Assembly: GCF_001949145.1 (NCBI RefSeq)
Contig: NW_019091440.1
Span: forward strand, 524,557 to 588,556
Length of the DNA stretch: 64,000 bases
Origin: Acanthaster planci
Lineage: Eukaryota > Echinodermata > Asteroidea > Valvatida > Acanthasteridae
Direction of reading: 5' to 3'
The translations under genes and the position numbers were made by a program. Each line of letters opens with the position of its first letter. The first letter of the stretch is position 1. The notes beneath the pieces are model-generated. The model made no database searches and was not told where the DNA came from. It saw nothing but the letters and a program-made list of their open reading frames with translations. This document shows positions 43,726-56,133 of this stretch, in pieces.

Positions 43726-46700
43726 TTATAACGAAGAGCCGTAGACAATTCCCAAAATAAACGTCACCATCAACATCGGGATTCCCAACCCGATACCACA
43801 GTTAGAATAAAATCTGGCTTGTGCAGACGCCTTCCGGGAACCAGAGATATCCCCAAATTCAAAAAGTCGACCCACCTGTGGGAAAAATGCACAGTAAAAT
43901 CGATCAATCGTTTAGAATTCAATCAATCATTTTGTGCGGTAAGGTATCATCTGCAATCTAGGGCTGATCAGCTAAAAGTGAATTGTTTCCCATGACGTCA
44001 CCGGTTTGTACCCACCAAGTGCGATCAAGGAAAACCACCGGCTATGAAAGATGCTTCGAGTACATGCTGATTTTTAAGACCCGGTGGTGTTGTCAGTAAT
44101 TATAACAATCCCAGATTTTTGAGTAGTTTTCTTTCCATCTCTTCCTGAAGGGAGGGTATGACATCAACGTTGCCTTATTGACAGTCACCACCAGTGGGGT
44201 AACTGCGGTATATTTTGCATGGGAGGTGCCCTCATTTTCTGGAGGGCGCTGGACACGCCGTGAGTTCTAGCCTTCACAGTTAAAGCATTGACGAAGTAGG
44301 GACTAGATTTTTCCTGCTGTAATTCCCGAGCAGGGGAGGGGGAAGGCACACGGCACTGGCGACGGAAGCGGGGGAAGCATTGCCCCCCCTCCACTTTTTT
44401 GGCTAGGAGGCAAGGCCCCTCCACTTTTTGCAGGTCCTATGATGGGCTGGGGCTTTTAATGGATCAGCCTCCCCCCACTCACACACTTTGAAAATCGCTC
44501 CGCCGTTGTTGTCACACGGGCAACCGCAAAGTAACAGTTTATTATCTTTGGAAACTAAATGTCAGAAATTGAAACCAATGAACAACCATTACCTTCTGAA
44601 ATAAGCACAAGTTAAAGAGTAAGAGAGGACTTTAAAAGAATTCAGAAATTCATGTGATAATTTAGGATTTGAATTCAGTGACCGCATGTATTCAAACACC
44701 ATTATCATTACCGGAAGCTTCCGTTGGACTGAACAAAAATGAAGTGCGTTACGTAATTGAAACTTTCTCCGACAGGCATGAGATTTGAATAAAATCTTCT
44801 GTTTAGAAAAGGTAAAACCTCCTCAGCTTTTAATTGATACCACGAATAACAATTTCTGGCCATTTTGTCTGGGAGACAACAAAGATTCCTTCTGGATTGC
44901 CTTTTTTGGCGGGTCATCCTATAGACGGTGAGGATTCCCTCAATCAAATCATTTGAGCCCACCTGACGGGACTTCCGGAGAGCTACAACGCCAATTGGCC
45001 AGAAGAGGAAGATTGAGATGATGGCCAAGGTGCAGTGGTCATGGGGCACCTCAGTCGATCCAGTCGTGGGCCTCCATACCTGTAGCGACAGTGCGTGTGT
45101 TCAAGTTTGATGAATCAAGATGACCGTAGGATATTACTTAGGGTATACGTTACATGGACCCTGTATTTTTATACAAATACTCAATAATAGTAAACATGCA
45201 TCTTATGCCCAATAACTTCTTATATGATAATTGTTATTAATCTAGGTAACTGTATTCTGCTCAAATAAATCTATCTGCCTGTCTGTCAGTAGGGCTGTCT
45301 GTCTGTCTGATGAAATCTTGTACACTTTAGTTCTTTAAATTCACGTGAACCTTATCAATTTGACTTCTCCATATTAAATGACACTATTGACACTCGTCTT
45401 GATTCCGGGCAAGCTTTTGCATAGCGACTGCCGTCTCTTGAATGACCTACCCTTCTCCGAGCAGTGTAGTGGTGCAAGGCGCCTCTTATGTAACTAAGCA
45501 AAAGTTTGCCTTGAATCAGGAGGTGTAGCAACAATGTCTTGAATATGGACAAGCCAAATTGTTATGCTCACGTGAAGAACTCAGTTTACAAGATTCTACT
45601 CAAATCTGAATCAACGTAAGAAAGGCTTACTGGCAAACCATGCACCCCTGCAGGCCCTTTGGTCTGCGTATAGAGGGAGTTCACATTAACGCCGTCTGCG
45701 CATATCTGCATCGAAACCGAGGCTCTCTTTGTTGAACTTTGTTGCGCGTGCCCGCTGAGTCCACACAGCACATGGAGTATCCGGTTCGTACGTGTGACGC
45801 CACTTCAGTTTAAACCACGCCCACTGCACAAGATACACGGCCATCTCAGGTACATTAGTTCGCGGTCAATTGTCNAACATAACTTTATGTATTTTGAGTC
45901 TTAACTCCTTACTTTCAATCGTCTGATCGTATTAAGAATTGAAGCTGACACATACAGCCTCGTTTTCAAACGCGGAAGTGCGCAGATCGACGCTAAAAGC
46001 GTCGTATTGTGATCCCTCTATTTCACAGCATTTTTTGTGTTTTTGCAGTGAGAGTTAATGTTTAGTGTTGGTCAGAGATGATCAATGCGTATCACTAGGA
46101 TTCTGCTGCCATCCTGCGAAGCTTGGCCTCCTTGCTGACATTAATGTCATGTAAAATTATTTTTACAATGACAAATGTAAACCTCAGTGTCAATAACAGA
46201 GATTTTGTGTCACGGAACAACGTTACTTTGAAAGAAATGGTATACATGTAGATCCTTTTGTGCCTACCATTTTGTGTGGGCTGCCTCAGTGTGCAGAAAT
46301 TTCATCTCTGCATAGATTTCCGTTGCATTTTTAATCAAAGCGCAGAGGGACATGCGTGTATTTCCATATGATAATCATTATGCAGTTATTATTCAAGAAC
46401 CGAGTGAGATTTCCCAATTTTTTCGTGACTTGGTAGGCCAACTATTTTTTAAAAAGCTGGCCAGCCATGGTGTTGCCAGTCAGTGGTAGGCAAACACTTC
46501 ATCTGAAATGGCTTTATAATTCGAGAGCTTTAATTCCAAGCGTAAAGATCACTGAGCATTGCCTGATGTACCATTAGATCTGCAGGGGCTGAAGGCGGGG
46601 GCGGGGCATATGGAGGTGGGGGGTCACTCGACGTCCGTGCTGAGTTGCCAAGCATCGATGCGTTGCCTCGCTCCAGTGGAAGGTCAGTGATCGGCGTTTC

Positions 46701-47328
46701 CACAGCAGACGGGGAAAGCTGGTATGCTGTGTCAGAGACATCGGTGTTTGGGGGCGGGGCATCGCTTGACGTCGGTGGGGAGTCACATGCCTGGCCAGTC
46801 GACTCCATTCCAGTCTCGTCATCGTTCTCGAACTGTACGTAACCTGTAAAATCGATAGGCGGAGTCAGTGAGTCAAGAGTCCCTGCAAGGGCAGTACAGG
46901 TGCCCTCCCCCGGTACGCCGTTGATTTTGTGTTATGGACGGCTCTTTCAACAACCAAAATAATAGGTCAACACAAAACAGATAACTTGACAAAAGCTCTC
47001 ACCCCACCCCCTCCCCACCCCACCCCCAAATCCATTTTTTTTTTGGGTGGGGGCGGGCAGGGAGGGGCAAGAGTTGCGCTGGCATGTTCCTAACCATCCA
47101 CCAGGTCTCTTATGTGTATTAATTGAAAACAAACGCAAACGCTGTCACTGGGCGCTCATACTCATGGAAAGTTGGCATTTCCTCCATCATTGGCTCGCCG
47201 TTTACACATTTTTTACGCAGTTTTTACATTTTCTGTGACACCTTTCTTCGGCCGTGAACAACCTTGGTCCTCTCTCTCACTTCATACGCCATAAAATTAA
47301 CCTAATGATTCCTACCTGATGTCGCCAT
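43726..47328 (-). CDS. CD225/dispanin-family membrane protein A
   Basis: Four exons: 47328-47316, 46843-46572, 45079-44963, 43875-43726; 552 bases, 183 residues. The first exon holds only ATG GCG ACA TCA G. The second encodes a proline-rich cytosolic N-terminal region with DPPPPYAPPPPS, containing a PPxY motif. The last two encode the CD225 domain: a first hydrophobic segment (DHCTLAIISIFLFWPIGVVA), a loop with FGDISGSRKASAQA matching the family GD(V/I)(T/S)GA pattern, and a second hydrophobic segment near the C terminus. CD225 proteins (IFITM, PRRT1/2, TMEM91, SYNDIG1 groups) sit in plasma or endosomal membranes. The exact subfamily is not settled. It has the same intron phases as the paralogue at 52447-56133. 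Confidence 0.88.
45671..46020. mobile_element. TA-bordered element with TAGAGGGA ends, copy 1
   Basis: Begins TAGAGGGAGTTCACATTAAC and ends GTCGTATTGTGATCCCTCTA, forming terminal inverted repeats. The interior shares AACCGAGGCTC, CACTTCAGTTTAAACCACGC, CGTTTTCAAACGCGGAAGTG and GCGCAGATCGACG with the inverted copy at 50060-50484. No coding is seen. It lies in an intron of CD225 gene A. Confidence 0.8.
46020..46500 (+). repeat. Direct duplicate segment, copy 1 (with 48560-49020)
   Basis: Shared phrases in the same order: TGGTCAGAGATGAT, CATCACT-like, GCAGAAATTTCATCTCTG and CCAGTCAGTGGTAGGCAAACA. The segment occupies the intron of CD225 gene A. Its sister lies in the DNA between the two CD225 genes. 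Confidence 0.65.
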
Positions 47329-47767
47329 GTGTTCGATAATTCACAGCTTCGCCCACAGCAAAAAAAAAATGCTTCCTCCTTCGATACACGGCCCCAAATG
47401 TTGGCACTACAAACAGCGATCGCTCGTAGGGAGAAGCTTATTCATAAAATTGACCGACGATTGTTAGACCTTCATTCAGATCCACTGAACTCGCTGCCCC
47501 TGCGTGCATTTTAGAGCTGCTGAACACGAGAATTCACAAATCATTCACAAGTTCAGTATTTCATATGCGCGCGCAGTCTATATACAAGTAGCTAGCTCTT
47601 TCCGGTAAACTGTTACATTTCAAGTTGAACAAAATCTTTGATATGTCGCTGCAAAATGAAGTACAACATTTTAACAATTGCCAGTAAACACTTTGCAAGT
47701 AGTGGCGTCGTCAGGGAAGGGGGACATTAGAAAACAGAACACAACCACTGTACATGCAAAATGTATA

Positions 47768-47875
47768 AAGCGCTATCCGCCCCGAGCTGAAGTGCACCCT
47801 CAATCGGCGAAAGAAAGACATGTCGTTACAAGCGAGTTCTTGCACGCGACTACGTTACGCAAAGACCGTACGGTT
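47768..47875 (+). repeat. Dispersed repeat, copy B (with 32054-32165)
   Basis: Same orientation and order of blocks as the copy in the Myb intron. It lies between the two CD225 genes. Confidence 0.7.
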
Positions 47876-48559
47876 GCACTACACTAAATACGCGACCATA
47901 GAAAACAGTACAAAATCGGACAGAAATAACGCCGCCTGTTGACTTTCGTGAGGAGGTTGACCTCCGTTTTTTTTTCACTGGAAATTCACGATTATGGCTA
48001 GAAGATCACTTTTCGGTTCAATTTCATGGGGGTTAGCCACGAAAATGTGGTTTTTTTTATTCGCCTTTTAACGAAGATACCTTCAAGATAACAGTAAAGC
48101 TAAGCGCTCATTTCTGAATGTAACCGCCTGCCTCTATCCAAAATAGGCCGGCAATTTGGGGCTTTTTGTGAAAGAAATACCCCAAACTGGAAACTATCAG
48201 TCCAAAATTTGGGATTTAAAGAGTCGAGCTTTTGTACTGTCCCTCCGTAATAAAAAGAGTTTCCGGAAAGATACTGCCATACACAACCTCTGTTACACGA
48301 TATCTGCTCATTAACAGTGAACATCTTATGCCGTAGAAATTGTTAGAATGGAAAGTATGGTGATCAATGTAGAGAAAATCCTTTATGCTTTGGCCAACAG
48401 CGTATTTTACAGTCGGTTGTGGAGACCTTTTGAAAACTTTTCGAGGTGACGAGGCATGCCCAACGAGGGTCCGTTGTTGGATCGACACAAACCGATGGGC
48501 ACAGTAATACTGAAAAGGTGCGCCTTATATTCTGGCAAGCCACCCTCGCATTAAATGGC

Positions 48560-49020
48560 TCTTTTTTCCGGTTTTTTTTTTCACTGTATCTTCATGTGGC
48601 TTTGCAATGGAATCAAAATAATGTCTCGTGCTGGTCAGATATGATAAACGTGCATCACTGAGATTCTGAAATGACGCTGCAATGCCTGTTGACACAAACG
48701 TTTTACAAAGAGGTGTGAAAACTGAAAAATATCAGAGATTCTGTGTAACTCAGCAACTTTGGAGAATGTGCATAGGTCCTTTTTGTTGCAAACATTGCCC
48801 GTCTTTTTTATGGGTTTGCAGAAATTTCATCTCTGTATGGAAGGCAGTAGCTTTTTTTAAATCAATGCGCTTGCTAGTCTCATTTAATCTAAAAGTGAAC
48901 ATTTATTTTTTATTTTATGAACAAGGGAAGCTATTTCAGAACTGACTGAGATTTCTTAACACTTTGTATTTTGTCACGTTTGAATGTTTTTCCAGTCAGT
49001 GGTAGGCAAACATGGGCTTT
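48560..49020 (+). repeat. Direct duplicate segment, copy 2
   Basis: See the copy at 46020-46500. TGGTCAGATATGAT, GCAGAAATTTCATCTCTG and CCAGTCAGTGGTAGGCAAACA occur in the same order about 2.5 kb further on. It may mark the edge of a local duplication connected with the paired CD225 genes, or be a transposon family. Confidence 0.65.
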
Positions 49021-49907
49021 AAAGGCTGGGCTAGCAGTGTAATATCAGTGGACATAATCTTCACCACGATATTTGTAGGGAAGTTACTTGGCCGAATTTC
49101 TGAGTTGTACACCATAGGTACGTAGCCACACATCCTTACACAGTTATACTTGGGTATTTCCTTTGTTCTCAAATACAAAACTCCCACACAACACGCAAAA
49201 AATTTCAAATCACTCCAATTTAAACCAAATTCACTTTCCTGGGTTCAAATTTCGACCCTGTGTCCCTTATATAAAACACTACAATTTGTGACAGATTTTT
49301 ACCCATCAAACATTTCCCCTTTTTGAGTTATTTCCAAATATTTCGTGAAATTCCTGTAAAAACTGGCCTTGTGGGGTACTTCCCATTGTTCCAGTACCCC
49401 ACAAGGCCCCATGTATAAGCGCAAGTACACGTATGTCGATTATAGACATGTTGCCGAGATGCTAAAACCTGTGAGCCAACTGATCTTCTAGATGTGCGAG
49501 CCAATTACCCACGGAATCAATGTCAAGACAATATACCACTACGGGGAAGGGAAGGTATCATTATGCCTCCCTATGACTATTGCTATAATTGATTTAATAC
49601 AATGCCTTGAAATTGAAAACAAAAACAAAGCAACGGATTTGTGGGAATTCCGATAAAAATTGGCCCTGCCATTTTATCGCATCACGAAATGCATCTAACT
49701 TAAAGCTTTAAACCGTTCAATTTTTGTTATTTGGGCAGCATTTGAAGGCGATCGATATAAGCGAGTGAAAAACCAATTTTCCCCAGTGTCCATTCCCCGA
49801 TTTGATCTCTTGAAGCTGCACGTGACAAGTGGAAAATACACCCCAGCTTATGTCAGGACGACGGGGAGGCATCAAATCAATAAATGCAAAGAAAAACTGA
49901 CGAACAT

Positions 49908-50501
49908 GGGCAATTCACAATACGTGCCTCCAAAAGTTTGCAACCCGTTGCCCAATCACGACGCACGAAGTCCCTCGACCCTTTCCACTCGCGCATTGGG
50001 TCGAGAGATTTCACGCATTGTGATTGGCCTACGCGTTGCAAACTCTTTGAGGCGCACTATAGAGGGATCCCAATACGACGCGTTTATCGTCGATCTGCGC
50101 ACTTCCGCGTTTGAAAACGAGGCTGTATGTGTCGGCTCCAATTCTTAATACGATCACACAATTGAAAGTAAAGAGTCAAGACACAAAAAAACATAAAGGT
50201 ATGTTAGATTCAGACTTTTCAGGCTGCAAATTTTTGTGGAAGAGTCTTTCTAGGATTACTCGCCACGTAAAATCAAAAGAAAAAAATACCGCGAACTAAA
50301 GTACCTGTGATGATTATGTATCTGCATGTGCAGTGGGCGTGGTTTAAACTGAAGTGGCGGCACACTAGAGCTTACGAACCGAATAATGCATATACTCTGT
50401 CGACTCCACGGGCGCGCGCGACTAAGTTCAACACCGAGCCACGGTTTCGATATGCGCAGACGACGCTGGAGTGAAATCCCTCGATTGTGAATGGCCCGTA
50501 T
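49908..50501. mobile_element. CCAAT-bearing MITE, copy 2, split by another element
   Basis: Left part 49908-50059 (GGGCAATTCACAATACGTGC through GAGGCGCACTA) and right part 50485-50501 (TTGTGAATGGCCCGTA) make one element when joined conceptually; unsplit relatives end in TTGTGAATCGCCCGTA. The break is filled by the TAGAGGGA element at 50060-50484. Confidence 0.8.
50060..50484. mobile_element. TA-bordered element with TAGAGGGA ends, copy 2 (nested)
   Basis: Starts TAGAGGGATCCCAATACGAC and ends with a worn GAAATCCCTCGA. Inverted relative to 45671-46020 and inserted at a TA of the CCAAT-bearing MITE. It is longer than its sister because of extra internal AT-rich sequence. Confidence 0.8.
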
Positions 50502-50519
50502 TGTTGCAGACCGTACCTG

Positions 50520-52019
50520 TATGTGTCGCGGCATCAGCGACGAATAGCTATTAATGCACGCTCTGTATTAGACAGAAATTATCGATAATTCTGCATATCA
50601 ACGAAATCGGTGAGGAAAATGTTTGCCGGTTTCAGAACGTGTCTGCAACGGAAGGAATTCTTCCCAGTAGTCACGTGAGAGCGGCTCGCGATTAAATATT
50701 CCGCGGCACTGGAATCCGAAGCCGTGTGAACACGGCTGAGGCTGGAAATTACACGGGCTCTATGGGTAGTGGCTGCAACTTCCTATCATAAACTCGTGCA
50801 GTTTCAAGTCACAGCCGAGAAATTTGAACGCAGCCCTTTTAAATTCTCGTGAAAACAGGTTAGACGTCAGAACTTCACAAGGACATACCTCGATATCTCT
50901 CGCTTTATTTTTTTTACAGATTATGTTAACCACATGGAAAACAATTATCAGTAATGAAACCTGCATTTTTCTTCCGATGACATTATTTCAAGATGGTCTT
51001 AAACATGACAGTTGGTCGCAGAAAATGTAATGGATACCGTTTCATTTTGAAAACTTCTTGTGCTCACTTAAAATAGTCACACTACTGCGTGAGGAACAGA
51101 CAATATATTTGTCCAAAAATCAGAGCAAATAAAAATACGCTTAAATTTCTACAAAAAAATCACAAATTCCAGCTGATGTACCTTACCCGTCGTATCGACA
51201 GTTTTAATTACATAAAAAATAATATCAAGATATTCAAATAATGAGTGCAAAAGTCTACTAAGCACTATAGCAGAATCACGCCATGGAATGAGGAACAATG
51301 TAAAGCATTTATACATTATATTTATTTCCCATTTTAAAGAAGACATGGTTTTTGTTGAGAGTTACACCTTTGAAATCAACTTGGATGAAAGATAACACGA
51401 CACAGGTCACTTCGTGTTGAAAGCTGCAGTAAGTTCAGCTGCAATGGACTAGTTTCACGAGCCGGCCATGCTGAATTGGACCAAAAGGGTATAGCAGCAA
51501 GGAATTTGGCCAATGCACAATTTTTCGGTAACTCACCTTCAGTGTGTAAAACTTTCCACTGTAAAACATTCATCACAGGGAGCTCACGTTAAATGATTTG
51601 AAAATGTACTTTTGTCGTTCACATTTTTGCGTAATGCGTTCATTGACCACTCCAGGAAGACATATTTTGTGAGCCCCAAACTCGTTGACTAAATGCCTGA
51701 GAAAGGCCTTGCGCGCTAATCTTCCCTAAGAATCGACACAAACCCAATTCGTAGAGAAATGGAAATGAAGTTCTGCTACCAGGAAAATATTAACCAACAC
51801 ATAAACAGGGGAATAAAATTGGAAATTAGGTTAGCTAAGGCACGAAGGTGCATTTTGAAGATTTGTATTTAAAACACACGCATTGGGGAGACCATTTATA
51901 AAGGAAGGTTAACCTTCATAACTGGGAACAGGAGAGCATCGTTTACTCGTTCAAAACTATTTGGACTGGTGTTACAGAGCTACAGGGAGTTGATTGATGT
52001 CTCCCAGGGGTCGTGAATG
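50520..52019. other. Intergenic between CD225 genes, no gene seen
   Basis: AT-rich DNA without recognisable coding. TTTATT at 51321-51326 (AATAAA on the minus strand) could end the transcript of CD225 gene B. Confidence 0.55.
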
Positions 52020-52217
52020 CGGGCGTTTCACAATAGTGCGTCTCCAAGGTTTGCAACGCGTTGGCTAATCACAATGCGCGACATCTGTCCACCCTCCTTC
52101 CTCCACGGCCCACCCAATGTGCGTTTGGAAAGGGTCGACAGATTTCGTGCATTGTGATTGGCCAACGCGTTGCACAGTTGCAAACTCTTGGAGGTGAACT
52201 ACTTTGAATCGCCTGTA
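52020..52217. mobile_element. CCAAT-bearing palindromic MITE, copy 3
   Basis: GGGCGTTTCACAATAGTGCG and GCAACGCGTTGGCTAATCAC at the left are mirrored by GTGATTGGCCAACGCGTTGC and TTGAATCGCCTGTA at the right. It lies about 230 bases downstream of the CD225 gene B stop, probably in its 3' UTR. Confidence 0.85.
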
Positions 52218-52446
52218 TATTACCTTCAAGTATATGTTCCCTTCCAAGAAGTCTTCAGCATGCATGCATGGGCGAATCCAAAACCAAAATCTCTTATGCC
52301 CTTTAGGAGGAGTGCGGCCAAACTGCAAAGGAATGAAATGAAAAAGCCCCCCCCCCCACTTAAAAACTGGCGGACTTTGGCCCTCCAGGTCCGCCCTGGC
52401 ACCTATTGAAAAATCCACCCCCGCAGTCGTTCCTGTGGGCTTCCAT

Positions 52447-55400
52447 TTAAACACTTTGCAAAGCAACGACCACACAGATGATGGTGACGATAATCGCCAC
52501 CACAATGATGCCGATACCGAAGCCAAGGCCCAAGAAGGAGTAGGTCTTGGCCTCCCTGGAGGCCTGCTCAGCGCCAGCGATGTCACCCACCTGGAAACGG
52601 TTACGAACCTGTATAAAGAAAAAAAGACGACCATTTTAAATGAAAATTGGACATCTACATAGATGCAAGTGTTAAAGGAAAGGAATTATATTTCTGGTTT
52701 GGAGGATGATTGTATAGTTTAGAGGCATAATCCCTCTAGTGAGCTTACATCGTTCGCTTTGATCAATCCCACAATGCCGAGGGGCAGGCAGCAACAAATG
52801 GTCACAAACAGGGCAAGCCCGAAGTAGTCGTCAGGTTGGCAGACGGTAGTGGACATGATGGTTTGAGGTTGGGGCGCCACCTGGAGTCAGAAACAATTGA
52901 AACACATACAGCTCCAGTTATCTTAAAGGCTTCATGGGCGTAACTTTCAAACCGTATTCTAATTTGATACATAGGATGTCGGTCGGAAAAAAGGTAAATC
53001 TTTGGTAAAAAACAAACAAACAGCGGATTGCATGTAAGACTATAAGATGATGCGAAGTATTCAGTGTATGATGGATTTGTTCTTAATGAACTTTAATTTC
53101 AAAGCAAAACAGCACACCCACCCATCATTAGCCACTTCGATATACGAAATGAACAAAATTTGCAACCGGCATATATCACTAAATAACGTTTGCCGTACAA
53201 ACCTACACCAGCCACAGTTTGGTGACAAAGGCCCTCACCTTCCATTGTTTTGCTAGTTGATACACTTTCTACGCACACATCTGTTTTGGAGGAGGACAAT
53301 GTAAGAATAATAGGCATTTGCACCTGCCAAATTTGCTTCAGAAGAAGTATGTTTTTAAAACTTTTTTTGGGGGTCATGAATTGTTACAGAGATGATCAAC
53401 GGAATGAATAAACTTTTATTTTCTTAGGTCGGAAGCACAGGCATAAATGACGGCCAGAATGAGAACCATGGAATTTACAAGGGGCGCCTTATTTGCCACC
53501 AAAACCTTTGCAAAATCAACCTATCGCAACGGACGGGCAATATACGGTAAGCCACTGGATATGATGAAGCCTGCCTTTCTTGTTTTATTGCCAGAGTCTT
53601 TTATTTTGTCATATCTGTCCGGAGTTTCATCTTGTTAGGTGCTGTCACGAAGTCATTTTCTTTTATGAGCTAAAACCATGCAGTTGCCCACAAAACACTA
53701 TACATGTGCAAATCTATCGAGGTAATGACTTGATGCTTTGACTATTAATTTGAAATGTCACTGGTAAACGCCGGGACTAAAGTCTGTAAATTTCAGGTAA
53801 AGAAATGAACGTGGACGTTGTTGGTATTATGAGTAATGAGCACAACGAATCCAAACGAAAATTACACATCAAAATGTTTTATAATCGGAGGTAGTTAAGA
53901 TTGAACAATAAAACGAGCTCTTCAATAACGCTTACGCCGCTATAACCTACCGAACACTATGCACTTGCCGTTTGTAATTCCCGAAAGTCAACATGATAAA
54001 ACTGTCGGTGTTTTGTATGTTGGAAAGTGACATGTGGCCATTTTTCCCCCAAGGGTTAGATACATGTAAATGCAATCGCAATTTCGTTACGTCAGCCTCC
54101 AAACTGAATAAGCATGCATTTCTTGATTAACCCTAACCCCCTAAAATTATACTGAAATCGGAGGATTTGGGACTGTTAGGGCTAGCTAGAGGATAATTTT
54201 TACCGCAACTGTGGTCGTGGTTCCCATGGGCGGGCCGTAACCCTGTCCCATCGCAGGACTCAGAGCGCCCATGGACGGGTCATAGCCCTGTCCCATACTC
54301 GGAGCGCCCATGGGCGGACCATAGCCCGGCTGCCCCACTGCAGGATCCGTGGTGTCCATGACCATGGCCTGGCTGTACTGCGGTGGCGGCGCGGTGTCCG
54401 CAGCTTCCTCGTCCTGGAACTTGTTGTATCCTGAGCGAGGTCGATCATTGCAGGAAAGAAAAAGCAGATGAAAATTTCCCATCCTCAGCCTAATTTTTGG
54501 GCGTGAATTGGAGCCCCTTTTCCCAAAAAGCAAAATCCTGAAGCCCCACTCTCAAACAGAGTGAGTTTATTGTAAATTTACTTTTAAAGAGTTAAAACAA
54601 CTCCAAAGGAGTGAAAAGCCCGCTTCAAAAGAGTCAAAATCACTCAACACAAGAACCGATTCAAAGGTCAATACATGGCTCCTCGGCAGAGTGGAAATTT
54701 CACACTTTAAAGGGTTTTTTACTCTCCAAGTGTGGTAGTCACTTTTTTTGAGTGGCCCTTGTGGGGTGAATCCTTCACTCTTTGGCAAAAAGACTCTTTG
54801 ACAAAACAGAAATAAACCCAAAAATAGCACGGGACATGCTTGAAGTCGTTTCAGAAGAAAAGTAACATTTAATTTATACATGTACATATTACTGACAAAA
54901 TTTTTGTCATAGAAATAAAACTTTCGGTGCATTTTTCTGAACTCTGGTCGCTGATGTTATCCGGTTCGTAAGTTACTTCGTCACAAAGACGGACGCACCA
55001 CGATTTGCAGGCTCTCATTGGACAATCGCTGAAGTTGCGCGTTAACTTCCGGAAACGGCGATCAAATTAGGTTAGCTAAGTTAGAATGTCAGATTTAAAA
55101 AGATCAAGCAGTTGCATACAAACTCGCGCTTCCTTTTGCAGATATTTCTGAAACTAAAGCAAAAATGGTTATGAAACTTGCATAGATCGAAAGAGGAGCA
55201 TGTGCCCTTTCAGATGACACCACAATTGTCAAGATCTGGACAATTTTCAGATCCTTCAAGCTCGAATAATACGGAGCCTTCTTTGCGCTGGGACAGAACT
55301 AGTGTAGTGGAGAGAATGTCAGATTTACTTTTAAAAAATCAAGCAGTTGCATACAAATTTGCGCTTTCTTTTGCGGATATAACATAGGCCTAAGTTGTGC

Positions 55401-56133
55401 ATATATGACCTATAGCAGATGCAATACTTCCACTAAAATAAGTTCCCTTTTACGACAAAAGTGTCATGTGACGAGCTGTTGGCAGCCTATGTAAGAAGGT
55501 CAGTCAAGTGCAGAAACGAGAAAGGTCAGTCCATTCGCCTATTCAATAAACACGGACCGCCATTTTGAATATGGGCAGCGCAGCCAAAGTTTGCAGAAAA
55601 ATTTACTCGGTTCAGTTTGTAACAGCTCTTGCTCTCAAAAATGTGCACATCATGTTTCTTCAGTGTTCTCGGTACGTGTATATGGGAGATATTTTAACGC
55701 ATGGGTCTGCGCTAAATCTCTCTCGAGTTGTGTGGGGCCTATGTCAATTGAGCAAAACCTGTTTCAATTCGGACATTTCGAACCCGACTGACGGGGAAGA
55801 TTAGATTCAGATCTGGAACGATTTGCTCGATGGATCATAAAATTAATGGATTAATGACTTTCTCAACACAAAAGGGAGTCATTTCCATTTAATAGATGTA
55901 TTCCTTAGAAGTACTCATTCTCTGGTGCTTTTGCATGAGATTTTTCTAAAACTGTGGGTTACTTTTTTCTTTTGTAACTTTTGTTACCAGTGGCAAACAC
56001 GGCGCTTGCGGTCGATCGAAACATTTTGTGTAGGGCATTTACATGTAGGCCTAGGCCTCTCGATGACTTTCCTGGAATATATTAAGGCCTAACACTCATT
56101 TATACGTGATCTCTCATACCTACCTGTCGACAT
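52447..56133 (-). CDS. CD225/dispanin-family membrane protein B
   Basis: Four exons: 56133-56124, 54430-54204, 52880-52749, 52608-52447; 531 bases, 176 residues, TAA stop. The first exon contributes only ATG TCG ACA G. The N-terminal region is rich in P, G, M, Q with GQGYGPPMG and GQPGYGPPMG repeats and a PPQY (PPxY) motif. The CD225 domain has DDYFGLALFVTICCCLPLG, with a CCC likely to be palmitoylated by analogy with IFITM proteins. It continues with RNRFQVGDIAGAEQASREAK and a strongly hydrophobic C-terminal segment ending VVVALQSV. The closest general class is the PRRT1/SYNDIG1/TMEM-like dispanins. It has the same four-exon plan as gene A. Confidence 0.92.
54540..54800. repeat. Degenerate GAGTGA/TCACTC tract
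   Basis: Repeated short phrases (AGAGTGAG, AAAGAGTTAAAA, GGAGTGAAAA, AAAATCACTC, CAGAGTGGAAATTTCACAC, TTTTTTGAGTGG, TTCACTCTTT) alternate between strands over about 260 bases in intron 1 of CD225 gene B. It looks like a worn repeat element. Confidence 0.5.
55085..55382 (+). repeat. Pair of ~65-bp direct repeats
   Basis: AATGTCAGATTT, ATCAAGCAGTTGCATACAAA and GCGCTT then CTTTTGC occur at 55085-55147 and again at 55315-55382. About 165 bases separate them. Nature unknown; a small solo-repeat-flanked element is possible. Confidence 0.6.

Noticed and set aside
52065-52634. 189-residue minus-strand frame over the last CD225 gene B exon
   Set aside because: Wrong frame: the CD225 domain is encoded one frame over (52447-52608); the rest runs through a MITE.
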